Shown here one piece after another: positions 46,588 through 57,836 of a stretch of DNA of 64,000 bases. Each line of letters starts with the position of its first letter. The stretch's first letter is position 1. Origin of the DNA: Frateuria sp. Soil773 (lineage in GTDB: Bacteria > Pseudomonadota > Gammaproteobacteria > Xanthomonadales > Rhodanobacteraceae); assembly GCF_001428405.1 (NCBI RefSeq), contig NZ_LMSL01000034.1, forward strand, positions 622 through 64,621. Reading direction: 5' to 3'. The notes below the pieces were generated by a model, which was not told where the DNA came from, did no database searches, and was given only the letters and a program-made list of their open reading frames with translations. The position numbers were made by a program, and so were the translations under genes.

Positions 46588-47355
46588 ATGACCGCTGCCG
46601 CCGACCTCGCCGCCCGCCTCCGCTTCGTGCTGGTGCGCACCTCGCACCCGGGCAATATCGGCAGCGCGGCGCGGGCCATCCGGACCATGGGCTTCACCCG
46701 CATGGAACTGGTCGCGCCGCACCGCTTTCCCGACCCGGAAGCCTCGGCGCTGGCCGCCGGCGCCGACGACGTGCTGGGCGGGGCGGGCATCCACGGCGAA
46801 CTGGTCGAGGGGCTGGTCGGCGCCAGCTTCGCGCTGGGCCTGTCGGCGCGCCGGCGCGGCGTGAACCTGCCGGAGCTGGCCCCGCGCGAGGCCGCCGCCC
46901 GGGCGCTGGCCGCCGCCGCGCGCGGCGAACAGGTGGCACTGGTGTTCGGCAACGAGCGCACCGGGCTGGAAAACGAGGAACTGGCGCGCTGCCACGCGAT
47001 GGTGCGCATCCCCAGCGTGGACGACTTCAGCTCGCTCAACCTGTCGCAGGCGGTGCAGGTGATGGCCTACGAGCTGCGCCTGGCCCTGCTCGGCGACCAG
47101 GCGCCGCCTCCGCCGCCGGAGCACGACGAGCCGCCGGCCGATGCGGCGAAGATGGAGCGCTTCTACGCGCACCTGGCGCAGACCCTGGACGACATCGAGT
47201 TCCACAAGGGCCGCGAGCCGACCACGATCATGCTGCGCCTGCGCAAGCTGTTCCAGCGCGCGCAGCCGGACGAGCGCGAGCTGCGCGTGCTGCACGGCAT
47301 CCTTGCCGACGCCCAGCGGATGGCGACCCTGGCGGCCGCCCGCAAGCCGGACTGA
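46588..47355 (+). CDS. trmJ: tRNA (cytidine/uridine-2'-O-)-methyltransferase TrmJ
   Basis: A 255-residue SPOUT methyltransferase for position 32 of tRNAs. LVRTSHPGNIGSAARAIRTMG opens the domain and LVFGNERTGLENEEL with FSSLNLSQAVQVMAYELR forms the AdoMet-binding knot. The C-terminal 90 residues (from PPADAAKMERFYAHL) are the TrmJ extension. It is divergent from suhB with a 146-bp shared promoter region. Confidence 0.94.
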   Translation: MTAAADLAARLRFVLVRTSHPGNIGSAARAIRTMGFTRMELVAPHRFPDPEASALAAGADDVLGGAGIHGELVEGLVGASFALGLSARRRGVNLPELAPREAAARALAAAARGEQVALVFGNERTGLENEELARCHAMVRIPSVDDFSSLNLSQAVQVMAYELRLALLGDQAPPPPPEHDEPPADAAKMERFYAHLAQTLDDIEFHKGREPTTIMLRLRKLFQRAQPDERELRVLHGILADAQRMATLAAARKPD

Positions 47356-47532
47356 GCCGTTCCGTAGGGCAGGTGCTTGCGCCGATGGGCGTTCGACGGA
47401 GCGGGATACTGCGGTCCGCCCACCCCTGCCGAACAGCCGCAGGGCCGGCTGTCCGGCGACTTCGAAGGGCGCTGGATTCCAGCTTCCGCGGGAATGGCGG
47501 CGTCATCGTCCGCGCGAACGGCCGCCTGATCG

Positions 47533-48150
47533 TCAGAACAGGTCGCGGAACAGCTTGAGCAAGGCGTGGCTGAAAGTGGCCGACAGCAGCACGCTGGCGG
47601 CGGTGGCCAGCCATACCAGCACCAGCAAAGCGCCGTCGCGCTCGATCAGGGCGAACGCGAACGCCAGCAGCATCGCGCCGAACAGGTAGTTGGTGAACGG
47701 GATCGGCAGGGCCAGCAGCAGGCCGAGCAGGATCATCACCAACCCGGAGGCGATCGTCAGCGGGCGCATCGTCAGCCGTTCCAGCCGCGGCCGGCAGATC
47801 CGCTCCAGCCGGCGGGTGACCGGCGCGATGCGCGCGAGGAAGCGGCGCAGGGCCGTGCGCGACAGCGTGCGCCGCGCCAGCCAGCGGGGCAGCCAGGGAT
47901 GTTCCAGCCCGGCCAGCATCTGCAGGCCCAGCGCGATCACCAGCACCCCCATCACCCCGCCGATGCCGAGCGGCACCGGGATGAAGTTGGGCACCGCGAG
48001 CAGCAGCAGGAGAAAGCCGAAGGCGCGCCGTCGCAGCGGCTCCATCAGGTCGCCGAGGGCGATGCGGTCGCCGTCGTGGCGGTCGAGCGCGGCGGCGAGC
48101 AGCTCGGTGGTGCGCAGGTCGTGGATGGGGGCGGTCATTCCCCCGATCAT
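47533..48150 (-). CDS. ExoD-family membrane protein
   Basis: A 205-residue inner-membrane protein of the ExoD family, named after a Rhizobium exopolysaccharide locus and of unclear function. Spans are visible at FGFLLLLLAVPNFIPVPLG, VMGVLVIALGLQMLAG, TIASGLVMILLGLLLALP and FGAMLLAFAFALIERDG. The PNFIPVPLGIGG motif is characteristic. Alternative start at 48138 (MTAP). It follows the CorC-like gene by 28 bp. Confidence 0.85.
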   Translation of the reverse strand: MIGGMTAPIHDLRTTELLAAALDRHDGDRIALGDLMEPLRRRAFGFLLLLLAVPNFIPVPLGIGGVMGVLVIALGLQMLAGLEHPWLPRWLARRTLSRTALRRFLARIAPVTRRLERICRPRLERLTMRPLTIASGLVMILLGLLLALPIPFTNYLFGAMLLAFAFALIERDGALLVLVWLATAASVLLSATFSHALLKLFRDLF

Positions 48151-48178
48151 GCAGGGCCAGCTTGAATCGGCGATGACG

Positions 48179-49501
48179 CTACTGCTCGTCGTCCGATGTC
48201 TCCAACGGCGGCGCGGGGGTGACCAGCAGCTTGTCGATGCGCGCGCCGTCCAGGTCCACCACCTCGAAGCGGATGCCGCGCCAGGCGAACACCTCGCCGG
48301 TCTGCGGGATGTGGCCGAGCGCCGCCATCACCATGCCGGCGGCGGTGCGGAAGTCGTGCTCCCGCTCGCCGGGCAGGCGTTCCAGGTGCAGCAGCTCGCG
48401 CAGGTCGTCGGAGGACAGCGAGCCGTCGACCAGCCAACTGCCGTCCGCGCGGGCCACGATCGGCGATGTCTCCTCGCGGCTGCCGTGGCCGAGCTGGCTC
48501 GCGCCGACCACCGCCGCCAGCAGGTCGTTGAGCGTGACCAGGCCCTCGATGTCGCCGTATTCGTCCACCACCAGCGCCATCGGCGTCTCGGCGTCGCGGA
48601 ACTCCTCCAGCAGGTCCATCGCCCGCGCCGTGGCCGGCACGTACAACGGCTTGCCCAGGCGGCGGAACAGGTCCGGGGCGCCGTCGGCGATGCCGCCGAG
48701 CAGGCTCTTCACCTCCAGCACGCCGACCACGTCGCTCTCGTCGCCGCGGTAGACCGGGTAACGCGAGTAGGGGGTGCTGCGCATCACCTCGATGCTTTCG
48801 CTGCGCGGCGCGGACAGGTCCAGCCAGGCGATCCGCATGCGCGGGGTCATCACGCTGTCCACCGTGCGGTCGCCCAGGCGCAGCACGCGGTTGACCATGT
48901 TGTGCTCGTCCTGGTCGAGCACGCCCTGCTCGGCGCTCTCGGCCACCAGCAGGCGGATTTCCTCCTCGGTGGCGGCGCCGCGGCCCTTGTCGTCCACCCG
49001 CAGCAGCTTCAGCAGCACGCCGCTGGAACGGTTGAGCAGCCACACGAACGGCGCGGTGAGCCGCGACAGCACCAGCATCGGCATCGCCACCAGGCCGGAC
49101 AGCGTCTCCGGCGCGGACAGCGCCAGCCGCTTGGGCACCAGTTCGCCGATCACGATCTGGATGAACGAGATCAGCACGAAGCCGATCACGATGCCGAGGC
49201 CGTGCGCGTAGGGCTCCAGCCAGGCCGCCCGGCCCCTGTGCAGCGCCTCGGCGATATGCGCGCCCAGGGCGTCGCCGGCCAGCGCGCCGGTGATCAGCAT
49301 CACCAGGGTAATGCCGACCTGCACGGTGGACAGGAAGCGCTCCGGCGCCTCGGCGTGGCGCAGGGCGACGCGGGCGCGCCGGCTGGTTTTCGCCATCTGC
49401 TTGAGGCGGCTGCGGCGCGAGGCCACCAGCGCCATTTCCGACAGCGCGAAGAAGCCGTTGAACAGGGCGAGCACGAAGACGAGCGCGATTTCGGTCAGCA
49501 T
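48179..49501 (-). CDS. CNNM/CorC-type transporter (DUF21, two CBS and CorC_HlyC domains)
   Basis: A 440-residue hemolysin-C/CorC-family protein. A DUF21 membrane domain with four spans (about 1-190: LVFVLALFNGFFALSEMALV, IGFVLISFIQIVIGELVPKRLAL), two CBS domains (about 215-340: SVMTPRMRIAWLDLSAP and DLLEEFRDAETPMALVVDEYGDIEGL) and a C-terminal CorC_HlyC domain. Members are linked to Mg2+ or Co2+ export. The CBS pair likely senses adenine nucleotides. Confidence 0.92.
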   Translation of the reverse strand: MLTEIALVFVLALFNGFFALSEMALVASRRSRLKQMAKTSRRARVALRHAEAPERFLSTVQVGITLVMLITGALAGDALGAHIAEALHRGRAAWLEPYAHGLGIVIGFVLISFIQIVIGELVPKRLALSAPETLSGLVAMPMLVLSRLTAPFVWLLNRSSGVLLKLLRVDDKGRGAATEEEIRLLVAESAEQGVLDQDEHNMVNRVLRLGDRTVDSVMTPRMRIAWLDLSAPRSESIEVMRSTPYSRYPVYRGDESDVVGVLEVKSLLGGIADGAPDLFRRLGKPLYVPATARAMDLLEEFRDAETPMALVVDEYGDIEGLVTLNDLLAAVVGASQLGHGSREETSPIVARADGSWLVDGSLSSDDLRELLHLERLPGEREHDFRTAAGMVMAALGHIPQTGEVFAWRGIRFEVVDLDGARIDKLLVTPAPPLETSDDEQ

Positions 49502-49646
49502 CGCGGGCGCTGGCGGTGAGGTGACATGGGCCGGAGTGTAAGGCCTGCGCGGCCCGCCTTCACGCGGGCCGGGCGGTGCGGGAAGCGCCGGCTGTCCTGT
49601 AACATGCCTGCCATATCACCCATTTCCGGCTCCAGGCGCTGCCCGC

Positions 49647-50276
49647 ATGTTTTCACTGCAGACGATTTTCGGTAAAGGCGACAAGTTCTACGGCCTGCTC
49701 GAACAGAGCGCCGAGGCGGCCAGGGAGAGCGCCAAGGCGCTGCACGAGCTGGTCGCCCGCAGCGACCGGGCGCCGGTGATGGCCGCGTTCGCCGAGATGC
49801 GCACGCGCGAGAAGGCGCTGGCCGCGCAGATCAGCGAGGAGCTGGTGAACACCTTCGTCACCGCGCTGGACCGCGAGGACATCGACGCGCTCAATTCCGC
49901 GCTGTACAAGATCCCCAAGACGGTGGAGAAGTTCGCCGAGCGCTACATCATCGTCGGCGAACGGGTGGCCGGCGTGGACTTCGCCCAGCGCGCCCAGGTG
50001 CTCGAGCAATCCGCCACGGTGGTGGCCGAGATGATCGGCGAGCTGCGCCGCGGCCTGCGCATCGACCCGGTGAAGAAACTGCAGGACCGCCTGCAGGCGC
50101 TGGAGTCCGAGGGCGACCGCATGCTGCTGGCGCCGTACCGCACGCTGTACGTCGAGGGCAACGACGCCATGAAGGCGATGCTGGCCAAGGACCTGTTCGA
50201 GCTGATCGAGAAGGCGATCGACAAGTGCCGCGACGTCGGCAACGTCGTCTATTCGATCGTGCTGAAGAACTCCTGA
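49647..50276 (+). CDS. DUF47/PhoU-like Pit accessory protein
   Basis: A 209-residue all-helical protein of the DUF47 group (TIGR00153-like), which accompanies Pit phosphate transporters and resembles PhoU. Examples are FYGLLEQSAEAARESAKALHELV and EDIDALNSALYKIPKTVEKFAERY, ending DKCRDVGNVVYSIVLKNS. It lies 10 bp before the pit gene, so the pair is one operon. Confidence 0.93.
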   Translation: MFSLQTIFGKGDKFYGLLEQSAEAARESAKALHELVARSDRAPVMAAFAEMRTREKALAAQISEELVNTFVTALDREDIDALNSALYKIPKTVEKFAERYIIVGERVAGVDFAQRAQVLEQSATVVAEMIGELRRGLRIDPVKKLQDRLQALESEGDRMLLAPYRTLYVEGNDAMKAMLAKDLFELIEKAIDKCRDVGNVVYSIVLKNS

Positions 50277-50286
50277 GGCCCGCCGC

Positions 50287-51411
50287 ATGACACTCGGCCT
50301 GGTCGTCGCGGTGGTGCTGATCGCACTCGTCTTCACCTACATCAACGGCTTCCACGACACCGCCAATTCGATCGCCACGGTGGTGTCGACCAAGGTGCTC
50401 AGCCCCGGCCAGGCGGTGCTGCTGGCGGCGGTGACCAACCTGATCGGCGCGTTATGGGGCACCGCGGTGGCCAAGACCATCGCCGCCGGGCTGATCGACA
50501 CCGACGTGATCGCGGCCGGGCCGCAACTGCTGATCTGCGCCCTGCTGGCGGCGACGGTATGGAACCTGATCACCTGGTGGTGGGGGCTGCCCTCCAGCTC
50601 CAGCCACGCCCTGGTCGGCGCCCTGGTCGGCGCGGCCATCGCCGCCTCCGGCGACAACTTCGCTTCGGTGATCTGGTCGCAGGGCGGCGCCCACTGGTGG
50701 GAAGGCAAGGGCGTGGTCCCGAAGGTGATCGTGCCGATGGTGGTCTCGCCCTTGATGGGCTTCGTGATCGGCTTCCTGCTGATGGGGGCGCTGTACGCGC
50801 TGCTGTCGTGGTGTTCCAACCGCACCGGCTTCCTGCGACGGTTCGGCCGTACGCCGTTCGTCAACGCGTTCTTCGGCAAGGCGCAGATCGTCTCGGCCAG
50901 CGCGATGGGCCTGGCCCACGGCATGAACGACGCGCAGAAGAGCATGGGCATCATCGCGCTGGCGCTGGCTGGCGCCACCGCGGCGGGGCAGTTCGACCAG
51001 CTTCCGGGTTGGCTGGGCTTCCTGCGCATCGCCGGTTCCGCCGACGGCGGCTTCGCGGTGCCGTCCTGGGTGGCGGTGGTGTGCGCGCTGACCATGGCCG
51101 GCGGCACCGCCGGCGGCGGCTGGCGGATCATCAAGACGCTCGGCCACAAGATGGTCAAGCTGCACCCGATCAACGGCTTCGCCGCGGAAGGCAGCTCGGC
51201 GGCGGTGATCCTCACCGCGTCGGCGTTCGGCATCCCGGTCTCGACCACCCACAACGTGTCCGCCTCGATCATGGGCGTGGGCGCGGCCAAGCGCTTCAAC
51301 GCGATCCGCTGGTCGGTGGTGGAGCGGATGGTATGGGCGTGGATCCTTACCCTGCCGATCACCGCGCTGCTGGCCTACGGCTTCGTGCGGCTGTCGGCGC
51401 GGTTCTTCTGA
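50287..51411 (+). CDS. Inorganic phosphate transporter, Pit family
   Basis: A 374-residue inner-membrane Pit transporter that carries metal-phosphate with protons. Both copies of the signature are seen: FTYINGFHDTANSIATVV near the N-terminus and GLAHGMNDAQKSMGIIA near the middle. Two hydrophobic halves of about five spans each flank them. Downstream of the DUF47 partner by 10 bp. Confidence 0.96.
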   Translation: MTLGLVVAVVLIALVFTYINGFHDTANSIATVVSTKVLSPGQAVLLAAVTNLIGALWGTAVAKTIAAGLIDTDVIAAGPQLLICALLAATVWNLITWWWGLPSSSSHALVGALVGAAIAASGDNFASVIWSQGGAHWWEGKGVVPKVIVPMVVSPLMGFVIGFLLMGALYALLSWCSNRTGFLRRFGRTPFVNAFFGKAQIVSASAMGLAHGMNDAQKSMGIIALALAGATAAGQFDQLPGWLGFLRIAGSADGGFAVPSWVAVVCALTMAGGTAGGGWRIIKTLGHKMVKLHPINGFAAEGSSAAVILTASAFGIPVSTTHNVSASIMGVGAAKRFNAIRWSVVERMVWAWILTLPITALLAYGFVRLSARFF

Positions 51412-51454
51412 GCCTCGGAGCCTATCCGTGGAGTCAAGTCCGACCGCCCGCTCG

Positions 51455-51605
51455 TCCTTCCTTGTCGTCATTCCTGCGAAGGCAGGAATCCAGTGACTCG
51501 ATGCTCCAGAGCTTGAAGACGCTGGAAGACCGGCCCTTCGGCTGTTGAAAAGCACCTCCAGCCCGACCAGCCCTTCGGCCGTTGAAAGCCGCCGGGATGA
51601 CGTTT
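51455..51605. repeat. Dispersed palindromic repeat element
   Basis: GTCGTCATTCCTGCGAAGGCAGGAATCCAGTGACTCGATGCTCCAGAGC, then the GACC(A/G)GCCCTTCGGC(T/C)GTTGAAA unit twice and CCGCCGGGATGACG. The same words occur in the elements at 605, 17753 and 24058. It fills the gap between the pit stop and the hypothetical gene at 51637. Confidence 0.75.
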
Positions 51606-51636
51606 CGTGGGGGGACAGGAGATCGGGAGCGGACTC

Positions 51637-52041
51637 TCAGAAGCTGTCGCCCTCGCTGGCGATCGCCTGTTCGAGCTGGTCGCCCAGCGCACCCAGCTCG
51701 GCGATCAGGCGGTTGAGCTCGGCCGCGTCGAGGAATTCGTAGGGGCGGTTCTCGCACAGGTGCAGGTAGGGCGAGCCGTCCAGGTCGGTGACGGCGAGAA
51801 AGCCGGTGCGCTGCTCCCAGTTGAAGCGCAGGCAGCGGCGTGGATCGGCGCCGGCGAGCGGGCCGATCGGGGTGGAGATGCGCAGGTAGCGCCGGCCGCC
51901 CTCGTCCTCCAGTTCCGCCAGGTAGATGCCCTGGTGCCGGCCCTGCGGCAGGGCGAGGTCGAAGCTGACCAGGTAGGGATCGTTCTGGCGCAGCCGGTGC
52001 TGGCTGCCGACATGGGAACGCACGGCTTCGAAGTGACGCAT
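51637..52041 (-). CDS. Conserved-looking hypothetical protein
   Basis: A 134-residue cytoplasmic protein of no recognised family. It reads DPYLVSFDLALPQGRHQGIYLAELEDEGGRRYLRIS in parts, with alternating strands, then LCENRPYEFLDAAELNRLIAELGALGDQLEQAI as terminal helices, a layout like YbjN or type III chaperones (inference only). Codon use is native. It is divergent from the alkyltransferase-like gene, 96 bp apart. Confidence 0.65.
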   Translation of the reverse strand: MRHFEAVRSHVGSQHRLRQNDPYLVSFDLALPQGRHQGIYLAELEDEGGRRYLRISTPIGPLAGADPRRCLRFNWEQRTGFLAVTDLDGSPYLHLCENRPYEFLDAAELNRLIAELGALGDQLEQAIASEGDSF

Positions 52042-52137
52042 GGCGCGGCTTCCTTTCTTTGGCGGACGCCCGTTGGCGGGTACTGCGGCAAGCGGCCCGA
52101 TGGTAACCTGCCGCTTCATTGCCCCCAAGTGACGGCC

Positions 52138-52479
52138 ATGCAGGAAGCCCATGCCCGCGTCTATGCCGCGATCGCCGCGATCCCGCGCGGCCGCGTCGCC
52201 AGTTACGGCGCCATCGCCGCGCGCGCGGGCCTGCCGGGGAGGGCGCGGCTGGTCGGCCGCCTGCTCGGCGAGGTGCCCGACGGCATGGAACTGCCGTGGT
52301 ACCGGGTGCTGCGCTCCGACGGGCACATCGCCATGCCGCCGGGCAGCCGCGGCTTCCGCGAGCAGAGCCGGTTGCTGCGCGCCGAGGGCGTCGAGGTGAA
52401 GAACGGCCGCGTGCCGCTGTCGCGCTTCGGCCTGGACGCCGACATCGACCGCCTGCTGTGGGGCATGCCCGGCGGCTAG
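52138..52479 (+). CDS. Alkyltransferase-like protein (ATL; MGMT family without catalytic Cys)
   Basis: A 113-residue single DNA-binding domain of the MGMT family: IPRGRVASYGAIAARAGLPGRARLVGRLL is the helix-turn-helix with Tyr and Arg finger. At the active-site position the usual PCHRV is PWYRV, so Cys is replaced by Trp as in ATL proteins, which bind O6-alkylguanine and recruit nucleotide excision repair. The short length also fits ATL. It is not expected to transfer alkyl groups. Confidence 0.9.
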   Translation: MQEAHARVYAAIAAIPRGRVASYGAIAARAGLPGRARLVGRLLGEVPDGMELPWYRVLRSDGHIAMPPGSRGFREQSRLLRAEGVEVKNGRVPLSRFGLDADIDRLLWGMPGG

Positions 52480-52499
52480 GCCGCGCGATCGCCGGACCG

Positions 52500-52585
52500 T
52501 TGCAGGAGCGGCTTCAGCCGCGGTTTCCCGCCCTCGTCCCTCGACGAAAAGACCGCCGCATCCGAAGCCGCTCCCACGGGAGGGA
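52500..52585. repeat. REP-like inverted repeat (AGGAGCGGCTTC type)
   Basis: GCAGGAGCGGCTTCAGCCGCGG (52503 onward) and CCGAAGCCGCTCCCACGGG (52562-52580) are inverted half-sites. This AGGAGCGGCTTCAGCCGC word is a common REP-type sequence in Pseudomonas and Xanthomonadaceae. It lies between the ATL gene and recQ. Confidence 0.65.
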
Positions 52586-52692
52586 GAGAAGCAATCCGGC
52601 AGGCACGGGCGTGACTCCCCCGCCCCTCGAATCGGCCGTCGCCGACAACCCGGCAACCTCCGTCGCCGGGCCGGTTTGCTAGCATGTAGCGG

Positions 52693-54507
<1,815 letters not shown>

Positions 54508-54643
54508 ATAAAAAGCCTTGCCGGGATCTTGCGCCGGAGTGCGCGAGCCCTTAGATAGGAAAACCTGGCCAGCGTCGGACGACGGCGGTCCGCGCCGTCG
54601 CCGACCCGTCGCACGGCATACCTCACGCCACAAGGACCGCGCC

Positions 54644-56353
54644 ATGCACGACGCCCCGCTCATTGCCACCCTCGTCAGCGGCATTGTGCTGGCCTTCCTG
54701 TTCGCCGCGCTCGCCCACCGGCTCAAGCTGCCGGCGCTGGCCGGCTACCTGCTGGCCGGCGTGGTGGTCGGGCCGTTCACGCCGGGCTACGTGGCCGACG
54801 GCCATCTCGCCCACCAGCTCGCCGAGCTCGGCGTGGTGCTGCTGATGTTCGGCGTCGGCCTGCATTTCTCGCTGAAGGACCTGCTCTCGGTGAAGAGCAT
54901 CGCGATCCCCGGCGCGGTCGGGCAGATGGCGGTGGCGACCGTGCTCGGCGTGCTGCTCGGCTGGGCCCTGGGCTGGCCGTTCGCGCAGAGCTTCGTGTTC
55001 GGCCTGGCGCTGTCGGTGGCGAGTACGGTGGTGCTGCTGCGCGCGATGGAGGAGCGCCGGCTGATGGAGACCGAGCGCGGCCGCATCGCGGTGGGCTGGC
55101 TGATCGTCGAGGACCTGGCGATGGTGCTGGCGCTGGTGCTGCTGCCGGCGATCGGCAACGCCCTGGCGGGCGGCAACGGGCTCAGCGTCGGCCAGGTGGC
55201 CGGCACGCTCGGGATCACCATCGGCAAGGTCGCGCTGTTCGTCGCGCTGATGCTGGTGGTCGGCAAGCGGCTGATCCCGTGGACGCTCAAGGTGGTCGCG
55301 CAGACCGGCTCGCGCGAGCTGTTCCGGCTGGCGGTGCTGGCGATCGCGCTGGGCGTGGCGTTCGGCGCGGCGGGGCTGTTCGGCGTGTCGTTCGAGCTGG
55401 GCGCCTTCTTCGCCGGCATGATGATGGGCGAGTCGAAGCTGGCGCAGCGCGCCGCCGAGGAGACGCTGCCGCTGCGCGATGCCTTCGCGGTGCTGTTCTT
55501 CGTCTCGATCGGCATGCTGTTCAACTACCAGATCGTGCTGACCGACCCGTGGGTGGTGCTGGCGGCGCTGGCGATCATCGTGATCGGCAAGTCGCTGGCG
55601 GCGCTGGGCATCGTGCTGGCCTTCGGGCGCCCCCTGCGCACCGCATTGACGATCTCCACCAGCCTGGCGCAGATCGGCGAATTCTCGTTCATCCTGATCG
55701 GCGTGGGCGTCGCCCAGGGCATGGTCTCGAAGGAGGCGCAGGACGTGCTGCTGGCCGCGGCGATCGTCTCGATCCTGCTCAATCCGCTGCTGTTCATGCT
55801 GCTCGACCGGGCCATGCCGAGGCTGGACGAGCGCGAATCGCAGCGCAAGGCGGCGGGCGAGCCCGGCGGCCAGCCGGCCGAGGCGCCCGACGCGGTGGCG
55901 GCGCCGACCGACCTGTCCGGTCACGTGGTGGTGATCGGCTACGGCCGGGTCGGGCAACTGGTCTGCGCGAAGCTGCACCAGGCGGGCGGGCCGCTGCTGG
56001 TGGTGGAAATGGAAAAGGAGCGGGTGGCGCAGTTGCGCGAGCAGGGCTTCGAGACGGTGAGCGGCAATGCCGCCAAGGACGAGGTGCTGGCCCTGGTCAA
56101 CCTGCCCGGGGCGCGCTCGCTGGTGGTCGCCGTGCCCGACGCGTTCGAGGCGGGCGAGATCGTGCGCGTGGCACGCCTGGCCAATCCGCAACTGGACATC
56201 GTGGCGCGCGCCAACACCGACGCCGGCGCGGCACACCTGCGCGAGCAGGGCGCCAACCTGGTAGTGCTCGGCATCCACGAAATGGCCCAGGGCATCCTGG
56301 ACCACCTGCATGCCGACGCGGCGGACACGGCGGCGAGCCAGCCTGCGGGCTGA
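54644..56353 (+). CDS. Kef-type monovalent cation:proton antiporter (CPA2)
   Basis: A 569-residue CPA2 antiporter. Ten to twelve membrane spans cover about 1-390, with LPALAGYLLAGVVVGPFTPGYVAD, LVLLPAIGNAL and FFAGMMMGESKLAQRAAEETLPLRDAFAVLFF. A cytoplasmic TrkA_N domain follows (VVIGYGRVGQLVC, GNAAKDEVLALVNLPGA). It resembles KefB/YbaL, which move K+ out and protons in. The start at 54644 follows AAGGACCGCGCC. No KefF/KefG-type ancillary gene is adjacent. Confidence 0.92.
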   Translation: MHDAPLIATLVSGIVLAFLFAALAHRLKLPALAGYLLAGVVVGPFTPGYVADGHLAHQLAELGVVLLMFGVGLHFSLKDLLSVKSIAIPGAVGQMAVATVLGVLLGWALGWPFAQSFVFGLALSVASTVVLLRAMEERRLMETERGRIAVGWLIVEDLAMVLALVLLPAIGNALAGGNGLSVGQVAGTLGITIGKVALFVALMLVVGKRLIPWTLKVVAQTGSRELFRLAVLAIALGVAFGAAGLFGVSFELGAFFAGMMMGESKLAQRAAEETLPLRDAFAVLFFVSIGMLFNYQIVLTDPWVVLAALAIIVIGKSLAALGIVLAFGRPLRTALTISTSLAQIGEFSFILIGVGVAQGMVSKEAQDVLLAAAIVSILLNPLLFMLLDRAMPRLDERESQRKAAGEPGGQPAEAPDAVAAPTDLSGHVVVIGYGRVGQLVCAKLHQAGGPLLVVEMEKERVAQLREQGFETVSGNAAKDEVLALVNLPGARSLVVAVPDAFEAGEIVRVARLANPQLDIVARANTDAGAAHLREQGANLVVLGIHEMAQGILDHLHADAADTAASQPAG

Positions 56354-56371
56354 AAAGCGGCGAGGCCGGCC

Positions 56372-56659
56372 TCAGCCGGCCAGGCGCCACCCGGGCATGG
56401 CCTTGTGCGCGCGCCGCGCGGGTGCCGCGGCGGGGCCGGGCAGGTATCGCCAACGATTGAGCTGGCTGGGCAGCCGGGCCGCCGGCCATGCGCCGAGCAG
56501 GTCGTCCAGTGCCGATTCGGCCGTGTCGTGCCGGCCCTGTTCGCGTTCGCCGAGCAGGCTGCGCCAGCGATGGCCGTGCCGCACGATGCGGAACAGCCCG
56601 AGCTTGGATGGATACACGTACTGAGCCAACACGGCAGCGGTCCCGGGGAGTGCGCGCAT
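56372..56659 (-). CDS. Small hypothetical protein
   Basis: A 95-residue protein, unrecognised. The middle is coding-like: VYPSKLGLFRIVRHGHRWRSLLG then DTAESALDDLLGAWPAARLP, a short beta hairpin and helix. The N-terminus is uncertain. It is convergent with the antiporter gene, 18 bp apart. GC is native. Confidence 0.5.
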   Translation of the reverse strand: MRALPGTAAVLAQYVYPSKLGLFRIVRHGHRWRSLLGEREQGRHDTAESALDDLLGAWPAARLPSQLNRWRYLPGPAAAPARRAHKAMPGWRLAG

Positions 56660-56840
56660 ATCCTGGCGACGGCGGGTGACCGGCCGGTTATCGCTTTGCG
56701 GCGCGACGATGGCGGAAAAGGGCGTGGCCCGGCGCGCGGCCGCAGGGGCGCCGACAGTCGGTGCACCGAATCGCTATAGGGGAAGGACTACACGACGAGA
56801 AGCCGCCAGCCGCTACGCCGCAGGCACGCTCCGGCGCACC

Positions 56841-57101
56841 ATGCACGCGATCAATGCATCGGGATCGGGTTACATGAAGATCGTGTTCTCGCTCAAGGAA
56901 TGCGCCGGAGGGCAATGGAGCGTCTGCCGCGGTTCGATCACCCTGTTCAGCCAGTTGCGGCTCGGCCCGGCGATCCGGCTGGCGCGCGAGGTGGCCCGCG
57001 ACGAGCACCTGCGCTCGGGCCGCAGCGTCAGCGTCGAACTGCCCGGCCCGACCTCGGCGATCGAGCTTGCCAACTACGTACGGGCTTCCGTCGCCGCCTG
57101 A
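56841..57101 (+). CDS. Small hypothetical protein
   Basis: An 86-residue protein, unrecognised. It contains FSLKECAGGQWSVCRGSITLF and AIRLAREVARDEHLRSGRSVSVELPG, a strand-helix pattern resembling DUF2188-like small domains; the match is not firm. An alternative start at 56874 (MKIVFSLKE) is equally plausible and would give 75 residues. Confidence 0.55.
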   Translation: MHAINASGSGYMKIVFSLKECAGGQWSVCRGSITLFSQLRLGPAIRLAREVARDEHLRSGRSVSVELPGPTSAIELANYVRASVAA

Positions 57102-57836
57102 ACGCGGCCGCGCTCAGTCATCCGGCGAAACGCGCGTGATGCGCGACTTCCGTTGCCGGTGATGGCTGAGAAACGTTCCGGTCGAACCGAACACGACGTA
57201 CAAGGTGGCGCGAAAAGCCGCCGTCACCGGCGAGCAGAACCAACTTCGTATTTTTCGATACGCCCACAACCAACCGCGATCCCCCTGACAAGCCGTGCTA
57301 TCCCTAAGCATGGTGATACCCATGTCTTTGTCAGTCCGCGGATGCTTGCACAGGCGTATTGCAGCTTGGTGAGTGCCCCATGAACAGTCGTCCCTTCGCG
57401 AGGCGCCCGATGGCTTTCGCGCAGGCACGTCGCAGGCTCTCCGTGCGCGACTTCCCGCTGTGCGTACGGCGCAGTCGAGCGCATCCCCTGTGCTCCGGAC
57501 AGGACGTACCTGCGCTCCAGGCGGGACGCAGCGATGGAAGATGAACGGGGCGATCCCCGCTCGCCGCGGCCGGCGGCCCTGCCGGAGCGCGGAACGGCGG
57601 CGGCATGCGACCCCGGGCCTGCCGCTACGGCATCCATACGGGAGCGTCTGGTCGATGCGCCAAGCGTTGCGATGAAGGTGGCGGTGTAGGACCATCGGGG
57701 CGGCAGAGTCTTCCCGGGCAGGCTGCTCCGTGTGTGACGTCGCAGTTTCTTTACCGTTTCGCGGGCATGATCGCGCGTGTGGGCTTTGCCAGCCTCGGCG
57801 AGGCCGGGGGATATCCGATCGTCTAGGGGTCTGCGG
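57102..57836. other. Long intergenic region with weak ORFs
   Basis: 735 bp without a convincing gene, somewhat AT-richer than its surroundings. Two weak candidates: 57114-57323 minus (69 codons; ends RQRKSRITRVSPDD) and 57380-57544 plus (54 codons, starts MNSRPFARRPMAF). Neither has a good ribosome site. The region must contain the MASE1 gene promoter. GACTGACAAAGACATGGG (near 57321-57338, minus strand) gives no recognised RNA motif. Confidence 0.35.
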
